Shown one piece after another: positions 8,572-18,200 of a stretch of 64,000 nt of DNA. Position 1 is the stretch's first letter. Each line of letters starts with the position of its first letter. Source of the stretch: an uncultured Rikenellaceae bacterium (GTDB lineage Bacteria; Bacteroidota; Bacteroidia; Bacteroidales; Rikenellaceae); the NCBI GenBank assembly GCA_944326945.1, contig CALVFY010000006.1, positions 1 through 64,000 of the forward strand, given 5' to 3'. The position numbers were made by a program, and so were the translations under genes. The notes under the pieces are model-generated. The model saw only the letters and a list, made by a program, of their open reading frames with translations. It searched no databases and was not told where the DNA came from.

Positions 8572-9525
8572 TTACAAATTAGAGTCTGAAATAAACGAGA
8601 TGACAGCCGAAGCCAATTCAGGATGATTCGGAAGATCCGGATCGAAATAAGTGGCCCGTTGGAGTGCCGATTCCGTAGACGCACATGGCTTCATCACATG
8701 ATTCATTCCCGAGATAGTCACCTTCCGTGCGTTCCGATTCGCATCGGCCAATAGGGAGGCATCCACCGGACCGACCTGAATATCGGTATCGCCTTGCAGG
8801 ATCAAAACCGGCATTTCCAATCGTGCCATCGCACATATAGGATCGTGACTCATCCAGGAAATCATATACGGTTGCACGCTCGGACGGAACAAACTGTACA
8901 ACAATGAGGGTACGTCGGCCACCTGCTTACCGATCTGCAACGAATCGAGAATGGCATCGGCCTTTTGCAGAAATTCCTCCGGAAGTTGGGTTGCAAGTTG
9001 AGAATGAATTACTTCGGCAGCCGATCGTCCCATCCCGGCAATCAGAACAACACCGTCAATCTTCGGATCGTCCGCTCCCACTTCCGTTGCGATCTGAGCG
9101 CCTTCGCTATGCCCAATCAAAAAGATCCTCCGAAAACGATCCTGCTTTCTCAAAAAGGCTATCCACGACCGCACATCGTCGATATAATGCTCAAAACGTA
9201 AGGTTGATTCGGACATCGCCGCAGCCGCACTGGATGCAATTCCCCGTTTATCGAAACGCAATGAAGCAATTCCTGCCCGAGCCAAATCCGTAGCCAGAAA
9301 CCGATATGCATTATTGACCATTCCCGGAGCATTCCCATCATGATCCACCGGCCCCGATCCACCCACAATCAGCACCACAGTCGAATCCGCAGGCTTTTCG
9401 GGAGAGAGCAACCACCCCTGAATATCTCCCGTCGGAGTATGCAAAACCACCCGCTCCTCTCCCGACCGACAGGGAAACGACACAAACAAGAATAATATTA
9501 TTATACAACAAATACGGCGTACCAT
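8572..9525 (-). CDS. Exported alpha/beta hydrolase (serine esterase-like)
   Basis: A 317-residue protein with an N-terminal signal sequence (MVRRICCIIILFLFVSF). GGSGPVDHDGN supplies the oxyanion region, the nucleophile Ser140 is in IGHSEGAQ, and the acid is in LQGDTDIQV. The base is the His of SGMNHVMK. It is of the Bacteroidetes exported dienelactone-hydrolase-like group; the substrate is unknown. I chose the ATG at 9525 because the frame upstream (to 9936) runs antisense through the divergent gene and breaks the signal peptide. Confidence 0.88.
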   Translation of the reverse strand: MVRRICCIIILFLFVSFPCRSGEERVVLHTPTGDIQGWLLSPEKPADSTVVLIVGGSGPVDHDGNAPGMVNNAYRFLATDLARAGIASLRFDKRGIASSAAAAMSESTLRFEHYIDDVRSWIAFLRKQDRFRRIFLIGHSEGAQIATEVGADDPKIDGVVLIAGMGRSAAEVIHSQLATQLPEEFLQKADAILDSLQIGKQVADVPSLLYSLFRPSVQPYMISWMSHDPICAMARLEMPVLILQGDTDIQVGPVDASLLADANRNARKVTISGMNHVMKPCASTESALQRATYFDPDLPNHPELASAVISFISDSNL

Positions 9526-9597
9526 AATTTTTTTCTTTAAAAATACGATTTTTTCCCATACCGATCCATTTTTTCTCCAATTCCGCTTATTTTTCCG

Positions 9598-9605
9598 TAA
9601 TTTTG
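9598..9605 (+). promoter_or_regulatory. Candidate -7 element (TAATTTTG) for the UDG-like gene
   Basis: TAATTTTG fits TAnnTTTG. A start of transcription about 7 nt downstream (near 9612) would leave a leader of about 16 nt before the ATG at 9628. That excludes the alternative start at 9607. Confidence 0.5.
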
Positions 9606-9627
9606 CTTGAGAAACATCTGTATATTT

Positions 9628-10224
9628 ATGCCTGCCAACCCAATAGAACACCATCCGCTCCCCCCGTTTCTGCCTCCCCGCGCAACAATTCTCATGTTGG
9701 GAAGTTTCCCTCCTGCACGCGAATGCTGGTCCATGGAATTTTTCTATCCCAACTGGCAGAACGATATGTGGAGAATTTTCGGAATTGTTTTTTTCCGGGA
9801 CCGTGACCACTTCGTGGAGAACGGACATAAAGCCTTCTGCCGCGAACGTATCGAACAATTCCTGGATGAAAAAGGCATTGCCCTGAGCGATACGGCGGCC
9901 GAAGCCATTCGACAACGAGGCAATGCTTCCGACCAATTTTTAAAAGTGGCTCGTCCGGTCGATCTCTCCTCATTGTTAACACAACTTCCGGATTGCCGCA
10001 CGATCGTCACCACCGGGCAAAAAGCCACCGATACACTGTTGTCATTGCTTCCAGACACCCCAGAACCACCCATCGGCGGTTTTTCACCATTTCTATGGCA
10101 GGATCGTTCCATGCGACTCTATCGTATGCCCTCTTCATCCCGAGCCTATCCCAAACCCCTCAACGAAAAAGCAGCCCTCTATCGCGATATGTTCCTCCAA
10201 ACAGGGCTATTATCTCAAATCTGA
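9628..10224 (+). CDS. Uracil-DNA glycosylase superfamily protein
   Basis: A 198-residue single-domain protein. The start of the fold is ATILMLGSFPPA (residues 19-30), the GxxPG-like loop of the UDG superfamily. Around 133-141 it has IVTTGQKAT, where family members carry the strand leading to the DNA-intercalation loop, and it ends with MPSSSRAYPKPL, resembling the SPS/PSTSR-type motif. It probably removes damaged or mispaired bases. It is the short Bacteroidetes form and may equally be a family member of unknown specificity. DUF4923 follows after 19 nt. Confidence 0.78.
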   Translation: MPANPIEHHPLPPFLPPRATILMLGSFPPARECWSMEFFYPNWQNDMWRIFGIVFFRDRDHFVENGHKAFCRERIEQFLDEKGIALSDTAAEAIRQRGNASDQFLKVARPVDLSSLLTQLPDCRTIVTTGQKATDTLLSLLPDTPEPPIGGFSPFLWQDRSMRLYRMPSSSRAYPKPLNEKAALYRDMFLQTGLLSQI

Positions 10225-10243
10225 CAACAATACCATTCAAACC

Positions 10244-10855
10244 ATGAAAAAGATATTTTTACCGATTCTCATCCTGTTGTGTATGAACACCGCATTGCAG
10301 GCTCAGTCATTAAAAGACATTCTGAACTCCTCCGCCGTAAAAGAGACCATTTCGGCTCTCACCGGCAATCGACTTACGACAGCCACCCTGCCCGGTACCT
10401 GGCAATACAGCGCTCCGGCCTGCCAGTTCGAGAGCGACGATCTGCTCAAAAAAGCAGGAGGAAGTATCGTCTCCAGTCAAATCGAAGAGAAACTGGCAGA
10501 TTACTTTGCGATAGCCGGAATCAAGAACGGATCATTCCATTTTGTTTTCACGGCCGACAGTACTTTCACCATCTCGACCGGCACCCATACGCTAAGCGGC
10601 ACCTATTCCCTAAACGAAGAGACACAGATTCTGGCACTCTCAATCACGGCAGCTCGTACAGGAATCCATATTGCCACATTCAACACCTACGTTTCACTCA
10701 GTGGCGACAAACTCTTCATTCTGTTCGATGCCAGCAAAATCCTCAAGTTAGTCACCCTGTTGGCCAATGCATCCGGAAACAGCACGCTTCAAGCGCTCGG
10801 TTCGCTCTCCGGTCAATACGACGGCATGAGATTGGGATTCGAATTGCAACGATAG
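10244..10855 (+). CDS. DUF4923 family secreted protein
   Basis: A 203-residue protein with a signal peptide (MKKIFLPILILLCMNTALQA). The family core follows: LTTATLPGTWQYSAPACQF, then a lipocalin-like alternation of strands (FVFTADSTFTI, LSGTYSL, LSITAARTG). DUF4923 is confined to Bacteroidetes and is predicted to be lipocalin-like; no function is known. It lies 19 nt after the UDG-like gene, probably on one transcript. Confidence 0.85.
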   Translation: MKKIFLPILILLCMNTALQAQSLKDILNSSAVKETISALTGNRLTTATLPGTWQYSAPACQFESDDLLKKAGGSIVSSQIEEKLADYFAIAGIKNGSFHFVFTADSTFTISTGTHTLSGTYSLNEETQILALSITAARTGIHIATFNTYVSLSGDKLFILFDASKILKLVTLLANASGNSTLQALGSLSGQYDGMRLGFELQR

Positions 10856-10858
10856 TAA

Positions 10859-10999
10859 CCATCAAGGACCGGGGAGATACAAAAAGAGGCCTATTTCACC
10901 TCCAATAATCAATGGATTCAGACCCAATGGCCCATCATCACCGAGGCCGAATTACCGGAAGTTGTCGGCAACGCCCTGGCAAACGATACGGAAGCCTGA
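10859..10999 (+). pseudogene. Remnant of a PepSY-like domain gene
   Basis: In frame 2 the DNA reads GEIQKEAYFTSNNQWIQTQW and then ITEAELPEVVGNAL before a TGA at 10997-10999. This is the typical ending of a repeat in Bacteroidetes PepSY-like proteins (PF11396-type): YF.x.G.W..T.W.i...LP..V. The frame is closed by a TAA at 10856-10858 and has no start codon or signal peptide, so only about 45 codons of the 3' end remain. I read it as a decayed gene. Confidence 0.55.
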
Positions 11000-11029
11000 T
11001 TCCGGCATGGCCAATCCTCCAATAATGTA

Positions 11030-11066
11030 AATAAGGCCGTCTCTATTGTTAGAGACGGCCTTATTT
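11030..11066. terminator. Bidirectional intrinsic terminator
   Basis: A 17-bp perfect stem (core AAGGCCGTCTCTA/TAGAGACGGCCTT) with a 4-nt loop has an A-run on one side and a T-run on the other. It sits between convergent genes ending at 10855 and 11081. Confidence 0.88.
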
Positions 11067-11080
11067 ATTGCAACGACAAT

Positions 11081-11548
11081 TCAATACTCCACCTTATCCT
11101 CTTTTTCCTGCCACAGGCGAAAAGCCGACAGTGCTTCTCCACGCAACATCTCCACCGAGGGAATCGTACGCTTGTCGGGAGCCAAAGGGATCTGATCATA
11201 AATAAACGAATCATCGAACCCAATCTCTGCAGCATCTCCCCGATTGTTGGCAAAATAGATTTTTCGGATTCCCGCCCAATAAATGGCACTCAGACACATG
11301 GGGCACGGTTCACACGAAGTATAAATTTCACAATCCTCCAGTTTGAAACGCCCCAGACGTTCACATGCGACCCGAATGGCACTCACTTCAGCATGAGCCG
11401 TAGGATCATTCCGTAGAGTCACCGAATTGGAACCTTCTGCCACGATCTCTCCATTACGCACAATCACTGCACCGAATGGTCCTCCGCCACGTTTCACACT
11501 TTCGCACGAAAGGGCAATCGCTTTACGCATCAATTCTTCTTTAGTCAT
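11081..11548 (-). CDS. Nucleoside/guanine deaminase of the cytidine deaminase-like superfamily
   Basis: Zinc-dependent hydrolytic deaminase, 155 residues. The zinc site is complete: His52-Ala-Glu54 in TAHAEVSAI and PC82-x2-C85 in CEPCPMCLSA. GGPFGAVIV and the C-terminal DKRTIPSVEML match guanine deaminase/nucleoside deaminases of the GuaD type rather than TadA, which lacks that tail. The start at 11548 (MTKEELM) fits homologues; an upstream extension to 11635 is possible. The role is probably purine salvage or catabolism. Confidence 0.88.
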   Translation of the reverse strand: MTKEELMRKAIALSCESVKRGGGPFGAVIVRNGEIVAEGSNSVTLRNDPTAHAEVSAIRVACERLGRFKLEDCEIYTSCEPCPMCLSAIYWAGIRKIYFANNRGDAAEIGFDDSFIYDQIPLAPDKRTIPSVEMLRGEALSAFRLWQEKEDKVEY

Positions 11549-11673
11549 ATTCTCTATGATTTTACTATTTATATTCCGATCGAACAGAAAAGATTCAAGA
11601 TTCATGCCCCTACCCCTTTTCTCCGACCGATTCATCTTTTATCCGACATCCGACATCCACCCCTCAGAGCAAT

Positions 11674-11697
11674 AAGGCGCACCCTACGGTGCGCCTT
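11674..11697. terminator. Intrinsic terminator-like hairpin downstream of the oxidoreductase gene
   Basis: A 10-bp perfect stem AAGGCGCACC/GGTGCGCCTT has a 4-nt loop, 27 nt after the stop of the minus-strand gene ending at 11724. The U-tract is weak. Confidence 0.6.
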
Positions 11698-11723
11698 ACC
11701 ATCGACCGTTCTCGAACAGAACG

Positions 11724-13127
11724 TTATTTCGCTGCATCGGCAGCCTTGGCCATCTCCAGAGCCTTGGTCGTCGTGTAATATTTAGCCTTCATGTTGGCAA
11801 CTTCCCAATCGGGCAACTTACCGTCTATCAGATACTGGAGATATTTTTCGGTAACCTGTCCGAAATGAGCCTCATGACCCACATAATATTTCTCGGGAAT
11901 CATCACCTGCCACTCTTCGCCCACGCGAGCGATCTCCAGTCCGGAGTACTTGTCGGCCAATTTGGCAATGCTTTCCTTGAGTACTTTCTCGAACTCTTCA
12001 TCCGATACTCCACTCTTCTTAGCCACATAAAGCATCGGTTTGTATCCCTGCTCGGCACCCTGACGGATAATCACATCGGCATTCGAACCCTTCATGATCG
12101 AATAGTGGGTATCGCCAGCGCCTTCCGGAGCCATGAAGTTCCACAGTACCACCACGCGAGTATTCACGCCATTGAGTTTGTAGTTGATTTCACCATTGGC
12201 ATATACTTTCAGCGTATCGTTCACGATGTCCTTGGCCAGAAAATCGGGATAAGTCTGCTTGCCGGATACCAGCTGGTATTGATCCAGAGGAATCGAAGTG
12301 GTCCAACGTTTGGCACCGGTCAATTCGATTTGAGATGCCACATCGATCGGATTCTCGCCCACTACGGCCAACTGTACCAGATCCACCAGGTGGGTGGTTA
12401 CGTCTACAATAGCCTCACCCTGCTGATTTACATCGAAATACCACTCGGGACGAGTCAACGGCAGCCCAGACACATATTTAAAGAAATGGTGCACACTCTC
12501 TTTGGTAATAGCAGGATCTTCCGGCGTACCCTTCTGCAATTCGCCGAACAATTCGGGAATATTGGCCAACTCTCTCTGCAGGGCATTGGTCACCTCATAA
12601 CGTTCGGTCATAATATCATAGAGCAACACACCGTTTTTCTGTGCAATATCGAAAGCCTCCTCCAGTTTCTTGAAATTAGCGGCATCGATAGCCATCGGTT
12701 TATCAGCCAACACGTTGATTCCAGCCTCTACGGCACCTTTGATATAATCGGTTTTCTTTCCGTTGTTACCGGCCAACACCAACACATTACCCGGTTTTTC
12801 GGCAATCATCTTCTCGTAGAAATCGGGACCGGTGTAAACGATCTCGTTCCACGAAGTAGGATTCTCCTGACGAGTATTATAGTTTTCGATACGATCCAAA
12901 TGCATCTGCACGTCTTCTCCCTCGGGGGCAAATACATACACATCGGGATCTACCTGTGCATACATATTCTTCTGCACCAGAGCAGCATGGAAATGACCCG
13001 GATCGAGCGTCATAAGTTTCACCTCTCCCGCGCTACCGTCGAAACGATTCTTCTTGGAACTCTGCGAGCAGGAAACCGCCACCACAGAAGCACAAGTCAC
13101 AAGAGTCAATAATGTCAGGTTTTTCAT
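11724..13127 (-). CDS. Gfo/Idh/MocA-family oxidoreductase lipoprotein
   Basis: A 467-residue NAD(P)-dependent oxidoreductase-like protein anchored as a lipoprotein: the signal MKNLTLLTLVTCASVVAVSC has its lipobox Cys at 20. The Rossmann part includes VLVLAGNNGKKTDYI and the EKP-type motif DKPMAIDA. The C-terminal half matches the 'putative oxidoreductase C-terminal' domain (PF16490-type), from about PEWYFDVNQQGEAIVDVTTH onward. Proteins of this layout are common in Bacteroidetes, with substrates unknown, probably sugars. The enzyme is expected in the periplasm, where free NAD is scarce, so the cofactor may be tightly bound. Confidence 0.88.
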   Translation of the reverse strand: MKNLTLLTLVTCASVVAVSCSQSSKKNRFDGSAGEVKLMTLDPGHFHAALVQKNMYAQVDPDVYVFAPEGEDVQMHLDRIENYNTRQENPTSWNEIVYTGPDFYEKMIAEKPGNVLVLAGNNGKKTDYIKGAVEAGINVLADKPMAIDAANFKKLEEAFDIAQKNGVLLYDIMTERYEVTNALQRELANIPELFGELQKGTPEDPAITKESVHHFFKYVSGLPLTRPEWYFDVNQQGEAIVDVTTHLVDLVQLAVVGENPIDVASQIELTGAKRWTTSIPLDQYQLVSGKQTYPDFLAKDIVNDTLKVYANGEINYKLNGVNTRVVVLWNFMAPEGAGDTHYSIMKGSNADVIIRQGAEQGYKPMLYVAKKSGVSDEEFEKVLKESIAKLADKYSGLEIARVGEEWQVMIPEKYYVGHEAHFGQVTEKYLQYLIDGKLPDWEVANMKAKYYTTTKALEMAKAADAAK

Positions 13128-13206
13128 AATTGGGTTCTTTTTTTAATTTATATGATAAAAATAGGGTTAAATATTCTTTACAAAGGATAAAAAAGAGCCT
13201 ATTCGA

Positions 13207-13214
13207 CAAAGATA
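13207..13214 (-). promoter_or_regulatory. Candidate -7 element (TATCTTTG) for the oxidoreductase lipoprotein gene
   Basis: On the minus strand the bases read TATCTTTG, fitting TAnnTTTG, 79 nt before the ATG at 13127. The nearest TTTG upstream is 26 nt away, longer than ideal. Confidence 0.35.
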
Positions 13215-13305
13215 ATCATAAAACCCGACATTTTTATTTTCAAAGCAAACAAAACCGAAATTTCCCCATTTCGACGCTTTATGAAGACAAATTTTGCTTC
13301 TCGCA

Positions 13306-15198
13306 CTATCGTCGCAACGGATTCCCCTCGTACCAATTCATATAGGCCCGACACACGAGCCTTACACCTCCCTGCGTGGGATAATTTCCCGAAAAATACC
13401 AATCCCCACCGTGATTCGGACAAGCCCTGTGCAGATTTTCCAAACTCTGGTAAACCACTGCCACAGGACATTCACACTCTTCGGGAGTGATCATGCGGGC
13501 AATCCGAGCCGAAATTTCCTCGTCGGCAAAGGGGTCATAGATCTCCTTCACATAGTTGACCGCCACGGATCCGGGTTGTTCCGCCTGTTCTCTACACTTA
13601 CGGTACACCTCCTCCAGCAGGTTTTCCCTTCCCGATTCGCGGAGCAGTTCTACTGCAGCTGAAAAAGCGATAAACTCTCCCATACGGGCCATATCTATAC
13701 CATAACAGTCCGGATACCTCACCTGCGGCGATGAGCTCACCACCACAATCCGACGCGGCGAGAGTCGGCTCAAAATCTTGACAATACTGCGACGCAAAGT
13801 AGTCCCCCGCACAATACTGTCGTCGATCACCACAATGGAGTCCTCGCCCGGAATAACCGTACCGTAAGTGATGTCATACACGTGAGCCGCCAAGTCATTA
13901 CGCGTGGATCCTTCGGCGATAAAGGTTCTCAGTTTGATATCCTTCACGGCCAGTTTCTCCGTACGTACGCGATGAGCCAATATTTCCGCCACCTGTTTCG
14001 GTTCCGGGCGCCCCAATGCAGCGATACGTTCAGACTTTCTACGATCGAGCAGGTCGTTCAGCCCTTCCATCATACCATAATAGGCCACCTCGGCCGTATT
14101 CGGGATAAACGAGAAAACCGTATGGTCGAAATCCCTCTCCACTACATCCAAAATCGGTTCGGCCAACAGGCGTCCCAATTCTTTGCGTTCGCGATAGATA
14201 TCGCGATCGGTTCCGCGAGAAAAATAGATCCGCTCGAACGAACAGGGTGTCGGTCCCACGGGTTCTACAATCTGAGACAACCGCACCTCTCCTGTGCGAG
14301 TGATCACCAAGGCTCCACCGGCCGACAATTCCCGTACGGCATCGGTCGTGACATTCAATACGGTTTGCAACACCGGCCGTTCCGAAGCCACGGCCACGAT
14401 CTCCTCATCGGCATAATAAAAAGCCGGACGGATCCCCCACCGGTCGCGGAACACGAAACTCTCGCCGCTCCCCGTAGCTCCCACAATGACAAATCCCCCG
14501 TCCCAAGTCGAGGAAGCACGACGAATCACCCCTTCGATATCCAGATGCTCCTCGATCTTGCGATTGAGCTCTTCGCCACGCATTCCCTCGGGCCGGAAAC
14601 GGTCGTAAAGTCGCTGTACCTCCACATCAAGCAGATAGCCCAACTGTTCCAGAATGATAAACGTGTCGGCATTGTGACGCGGATGCTGTCCGCGAGCCAC
14701 GATATCGGCCAGGATCTCATCCACATTGGTCAGATTGAAATTCCCCGCCACACACAGATTGCGACTCTGCCAGTTATTACGACGCAGGAAAGGATGCGTG
14801 TATGAAATCCCGGAACGCCCCGTGGTACTGTAACGCAAATGGCCCAGGTAGATCTCCCCCACAAAAGGCAGCTCTTTCTGGGAGGGGAATTCACCCCGTT
14901 CGCGACGAACAGCCTCACGATACTCCTCCATGGCCCGGTGTACTCCGTCGAACACCTCCCCAATGGCACCCGTTCCCAATGCCCGTTCCCGGAACAGATA
15001 CTCCTCCCCCGGCCGGGCATCGAGTTTCACACAAGCCATACCGGCTCCTTCCTGTCCCCGATTGTGTTGCTTTTCCATCATCAGATAGAGCAAATCGAGT
15101 CCCCGAAAACAGGTACCGTATTTTTTCTTGTAATAATCGAGGGGCTTGAGCAGACGGATCATCGCAATTCCGCACTCGTGTTTAATGGCATCGCTCAT
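13306..15198 (-). CDS. Amidophosphoribosyltransferase-like protein (PurF paralogue)
   Basis: A 630-residue class II glutamine amidotransferase fused to a phosphoribosyltransferase. The N-terminal KHECGIAMIRLL has Cys9 as the likely nucleophile, followed by KQHNRGQEGAG, a glutaminase motif. The PRPP loop is VVIDDSIVRGTTLRRS. It is longer than PurF (about 470-505) and keeps eight residues before the Cys, as in the second PurF-like protein of Bacteroidetes. Whether it makes phosphoribosylamine or another amide transfer product is not clear. It is the last gene of the asnA-glnN-gltB operon (8 nt after gltB), so it is supplied with glutamine. Confidence 0.85.
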   Translation of the reverse strand: MSDAIKHECGIAMIRLLKPLDYYKKKYGTCFRGLDLLYLMMEKQHNRGQEGAGMACVKLDARPGEEYLFRERALGTGAIGEVFDGVHRAMEEYREAVRRERGEFPSQKELPFVGEIYLGHLRYSTTGRSGISYTHPFLRRNNWQSRNLCVAGNFNLTNVDEILADIVARGQHPRHNADTFIILEQLGYLLDVEVQRLYDRFRPEGMRGEELNRKIEEHLDIEGVIRRASSTWDGGFVIVGATGSGESFVFRDRWGIRPAFYYADEEIVAVASERPVLQTVLNVTTDAVRELSAGGALVITRTGEVRLSQIVEPVGPTPCSFERIYFSRGTDRDIYRERKELGRLLAEPILDVVERDFDHTVFSFIPNTAEVAYYGMMEGLNDLLDRRKSERIAALGRPEPKQVAEILAHRVRTEKLAVKDIKLRTFIAEGSTRNDLAAHVYDITYGTVIPGEDSIVVIDDSIVRGTTLRRSIVKILSRLSPRRIVVVSSSPQVRYPDCYGIDMARMGEFIAFSAAVELLRESGRENLLEEVYRKCREQAEQPGSVAVNYVKEIYDPFADEEISARIARMITPEECECPVAVVYQSLENLHRACPNHGGDWYFSGNYPTQGGVRLVCRAYMNWYEGNPLRR

Positions 15199-15206
15199 TC
15201 GACTTT

Positions 15207-18200
15207 TTATTTTTTAGCAGCATTCAATAATTCCTTGTATTCCGAAGGCATCACCTTCAGGAAACTGGGCAAAAATTCACTCCATCGGTCCATCATGCGA
15301 CGAGCCAGCGGACTACCCGTATGGTAATAATGGGCGCTCACCAAAGCATGAAGTTCCTTTTCGTCCTCAGGATCCTCCACCGGCAGTAGTTCCACCATTT
15401 CCATGTTGCAAAAATAGTCGAAATTCCCCTCTTTGTTCCACACATAAGCCACACCACCACTCATGCCGGCTGCAAAATTACGCCCGGTGGTTCCCAATAC
15501 CACTACCCGACCGTCGGTCATGTACTCACAACAATTGTCTCCCACACCTTCCACCACGGCCGTAGCACCGCTATTCCGTACACAGAAACGTTCTCCCACA
15601 CGACCATTGATATACAATTCGCCCGCCGTGGCCCCATAGAGCAACGTGTTACCGGCTATGATATTCTCCTCCGGGGCAAATTCCGCACTCTGCGGCGGCA
15701 CCACCACCAGTCGACCGCCACAGAGCGACTTGCCGACATAATCGTTGGCATCGCCCTCCAACCGAAACTCAACTCCATGAGGCAGAAAAGCCCCGAAACT
15801 CTGTCCGGCCGAACCGCGAAACGTGATCCGAATCGTATCCTCCGCCAGCCCTTTGTTCCCGTAATGACGGGCTATTTCACCCGAAAGCATGGCTCCCACC
15901 GAACGATCGGTATTGTGTATCGGGAAATCCAATTGAGCGGCCAGTTCCGATTCGATCGCCGGCGTCAGCATGCCCACCAATGCCCGATCCATCACCTTGT
16001 CGATCTTGTGATCCTGCGGTTCGACACGTCTTACGGCATGTCCTTCTGCCTGCGGACGCCACAAAAGCCGCGAAAGATCGACCGTAGCCAGTTTACTCTT
16101 CCGAGGATAGTGCCGGGGTTCAAGCAAATCGGCCCGTCCGATCGCCTCGTCCAGCGTCCGGAGGCCCAGTGAAGCCAACTCCCGTCGCACCTCTTCGGCC
16201 ACGAACCGGAAATAGTTCATCACAAACTCCTTTTTCCCCCTGAATTTCTTTCTCAATGCTTCATCCTGCGTGGCAATACCCACCGGACAGGTATTCGTAT
16301 GACAGCGACGGCAGAGAACACATCCCATCGACACCAGAGCCGCCGTCGAGAAACCAAACTCTTCGGCTCCGAGCAGAGCGGCCACCATCACATCGCGTCC
16401 GGTTTTGAGCTGACCATCCACCTGCACATACACCTTTCCCCGCAGGTTGTTCAACACCAAAGTCTGCTGAATCTCCGCCAACCCCAACTCGGCCGGCAAA
16501 CCCGCATGGCGTACGGAACTCAGCGGACTGGCTCCCGTACCACCCTCGGCTCCACTGATCACAATCAGATCGGCCTTGGCCTTAGCGACTCCGGCAGCGA
16601 TCGTACCCACACCGCCTTCGCTCACCAGCTTCACACTGATCAATGCGGCCGGATTCACATTCTTCAAATCGAAAATCAATTGGGCCAGATCCTCGATCGA
16701 ATAAATATCATGATGGGGCGGAGGAGAGATGAGTGTCACTCCCGGCACCGCATGGCGCGTACGAGCCACCATCCCGTCCACTTTATACCCGGGCAACTGT
16801 CCTCCCTCACCGGGTTTGGCTCCCTGCGCCACCTTGATCTGAATCTCATCGGCATTCACCAAATACTGCGCATCTACCCCGAAACGGCCCGAAGCCACCT
16901 GTTTTACAGCACTGCGAGCCGAACTTCCGTCGCGCCGCACCCGATAGCGGGCAGGATCTTCTCCGCCCTCCCCCGTATTGCTGCGTCCGCCGATGGCATT
17001 CATCGCCACGGCCAACAACTCATGGGCCTCCCGACTGATCGAACCGAACGACATGGCTCCCGTCACGAACCGTTTCATGATCCGTTCGGCAGGCTCCACT
17101 TCAGAGAGTCCGATCGGAGAGCGTCGCATCGTCAGCATATCCCGCATGAAGATCGGCTTCTCCCGATCGTTAACCAGCGCGGCAAAATGTTCGTACTGTT
17201 TCGGATCGCCCTCCCGAACCGCCGTCTGAAGAGCCGACACGATCTCCGGAGTCCAGGCATGCAACTCTCCGTCTCGACGATAGGCATACTCCCCTGAAGG
17301 TTTCAATTCAACCGTCGATTTCGACTGTTCGGATTGTGACTCCGCAAAAGCTTCGGCATGAGTACGAATCACATCGGCGGCAATCTCTGCCAATCCAACG
17401 CCTCCGATACGGGAGATCATTCCGTCGAAATAACGATCCAGCAACCCAGCACTCAATCCCACCGCTTCGAATATCTTGGCTCCGCGGTAACTGCGGATCG
17501 TCGATATACCCATCTTGGAGATGATCTTCTGCAATCCTTTGTTGACGGCCTTGATATAGTGGCTCTCGGCTCCCGGGAAATCGAGCTGTACACGTCCCTG
17601 CTCCACCAGGTCGCACAGCACGCCGAATGCCAGATAGGGATTGACCGCACTGGCACCGAATCCGATCAACAACGCCATGTGCATCACTTCCCGCGCCTCG
17701 GCAGTCTCCACGATCAGTGCGATCTGAGCACGTTTACGCCGTGCGATCAGATAGTGATGTACGGCCGAGAGTGCCAACAGCGATGGCACGGGAGCATGAG
17801 TGGCATCCACACCGCGATCGGAAAGAATCACATAGTTGTACCCCTCGTCTACCGCTCTCTCCGCCCGACGGCACAATTCATCCACAGCCTCCTCCAGTGC
17901 CTCGGCTCCACCTGCAGGATCAAACAACATGGGAAGTGTCAGCGTATGGAATCCCTTGTAACGGAGGTTACGCAAAATATCCAAATCGCGGTTCGTAAGC
18001 ACCGGACTGGGCAGTTTGACCACCTTGCAATGATCGGGCGAGGGGTGCAGGATATTCCCCCCGATGGCTCCGATATAGCTGGCGATCGACATCACCATCT
18101 CTTCCCTCAGGGGGTCAATCGGAGGATTGGTCACCTGAGCGAACTGTTGACGGAAATAATTGAACAGCCGCTGTGGACGCTCCGAAAGTACGGCCGGCGG

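Noticed and set aside
9526..9936. N-terminal extension of the alpha/beta hydrolase
   Set aside because: It would place an unrelated segment ahead of a good signal peptide and overlap the divergent UDG-like gene.
11641..11662. Short tandem repeat of ATCCGAC-like words
   Set aside because: Only two adjacent copies of about 8 nt, within chance expectation.
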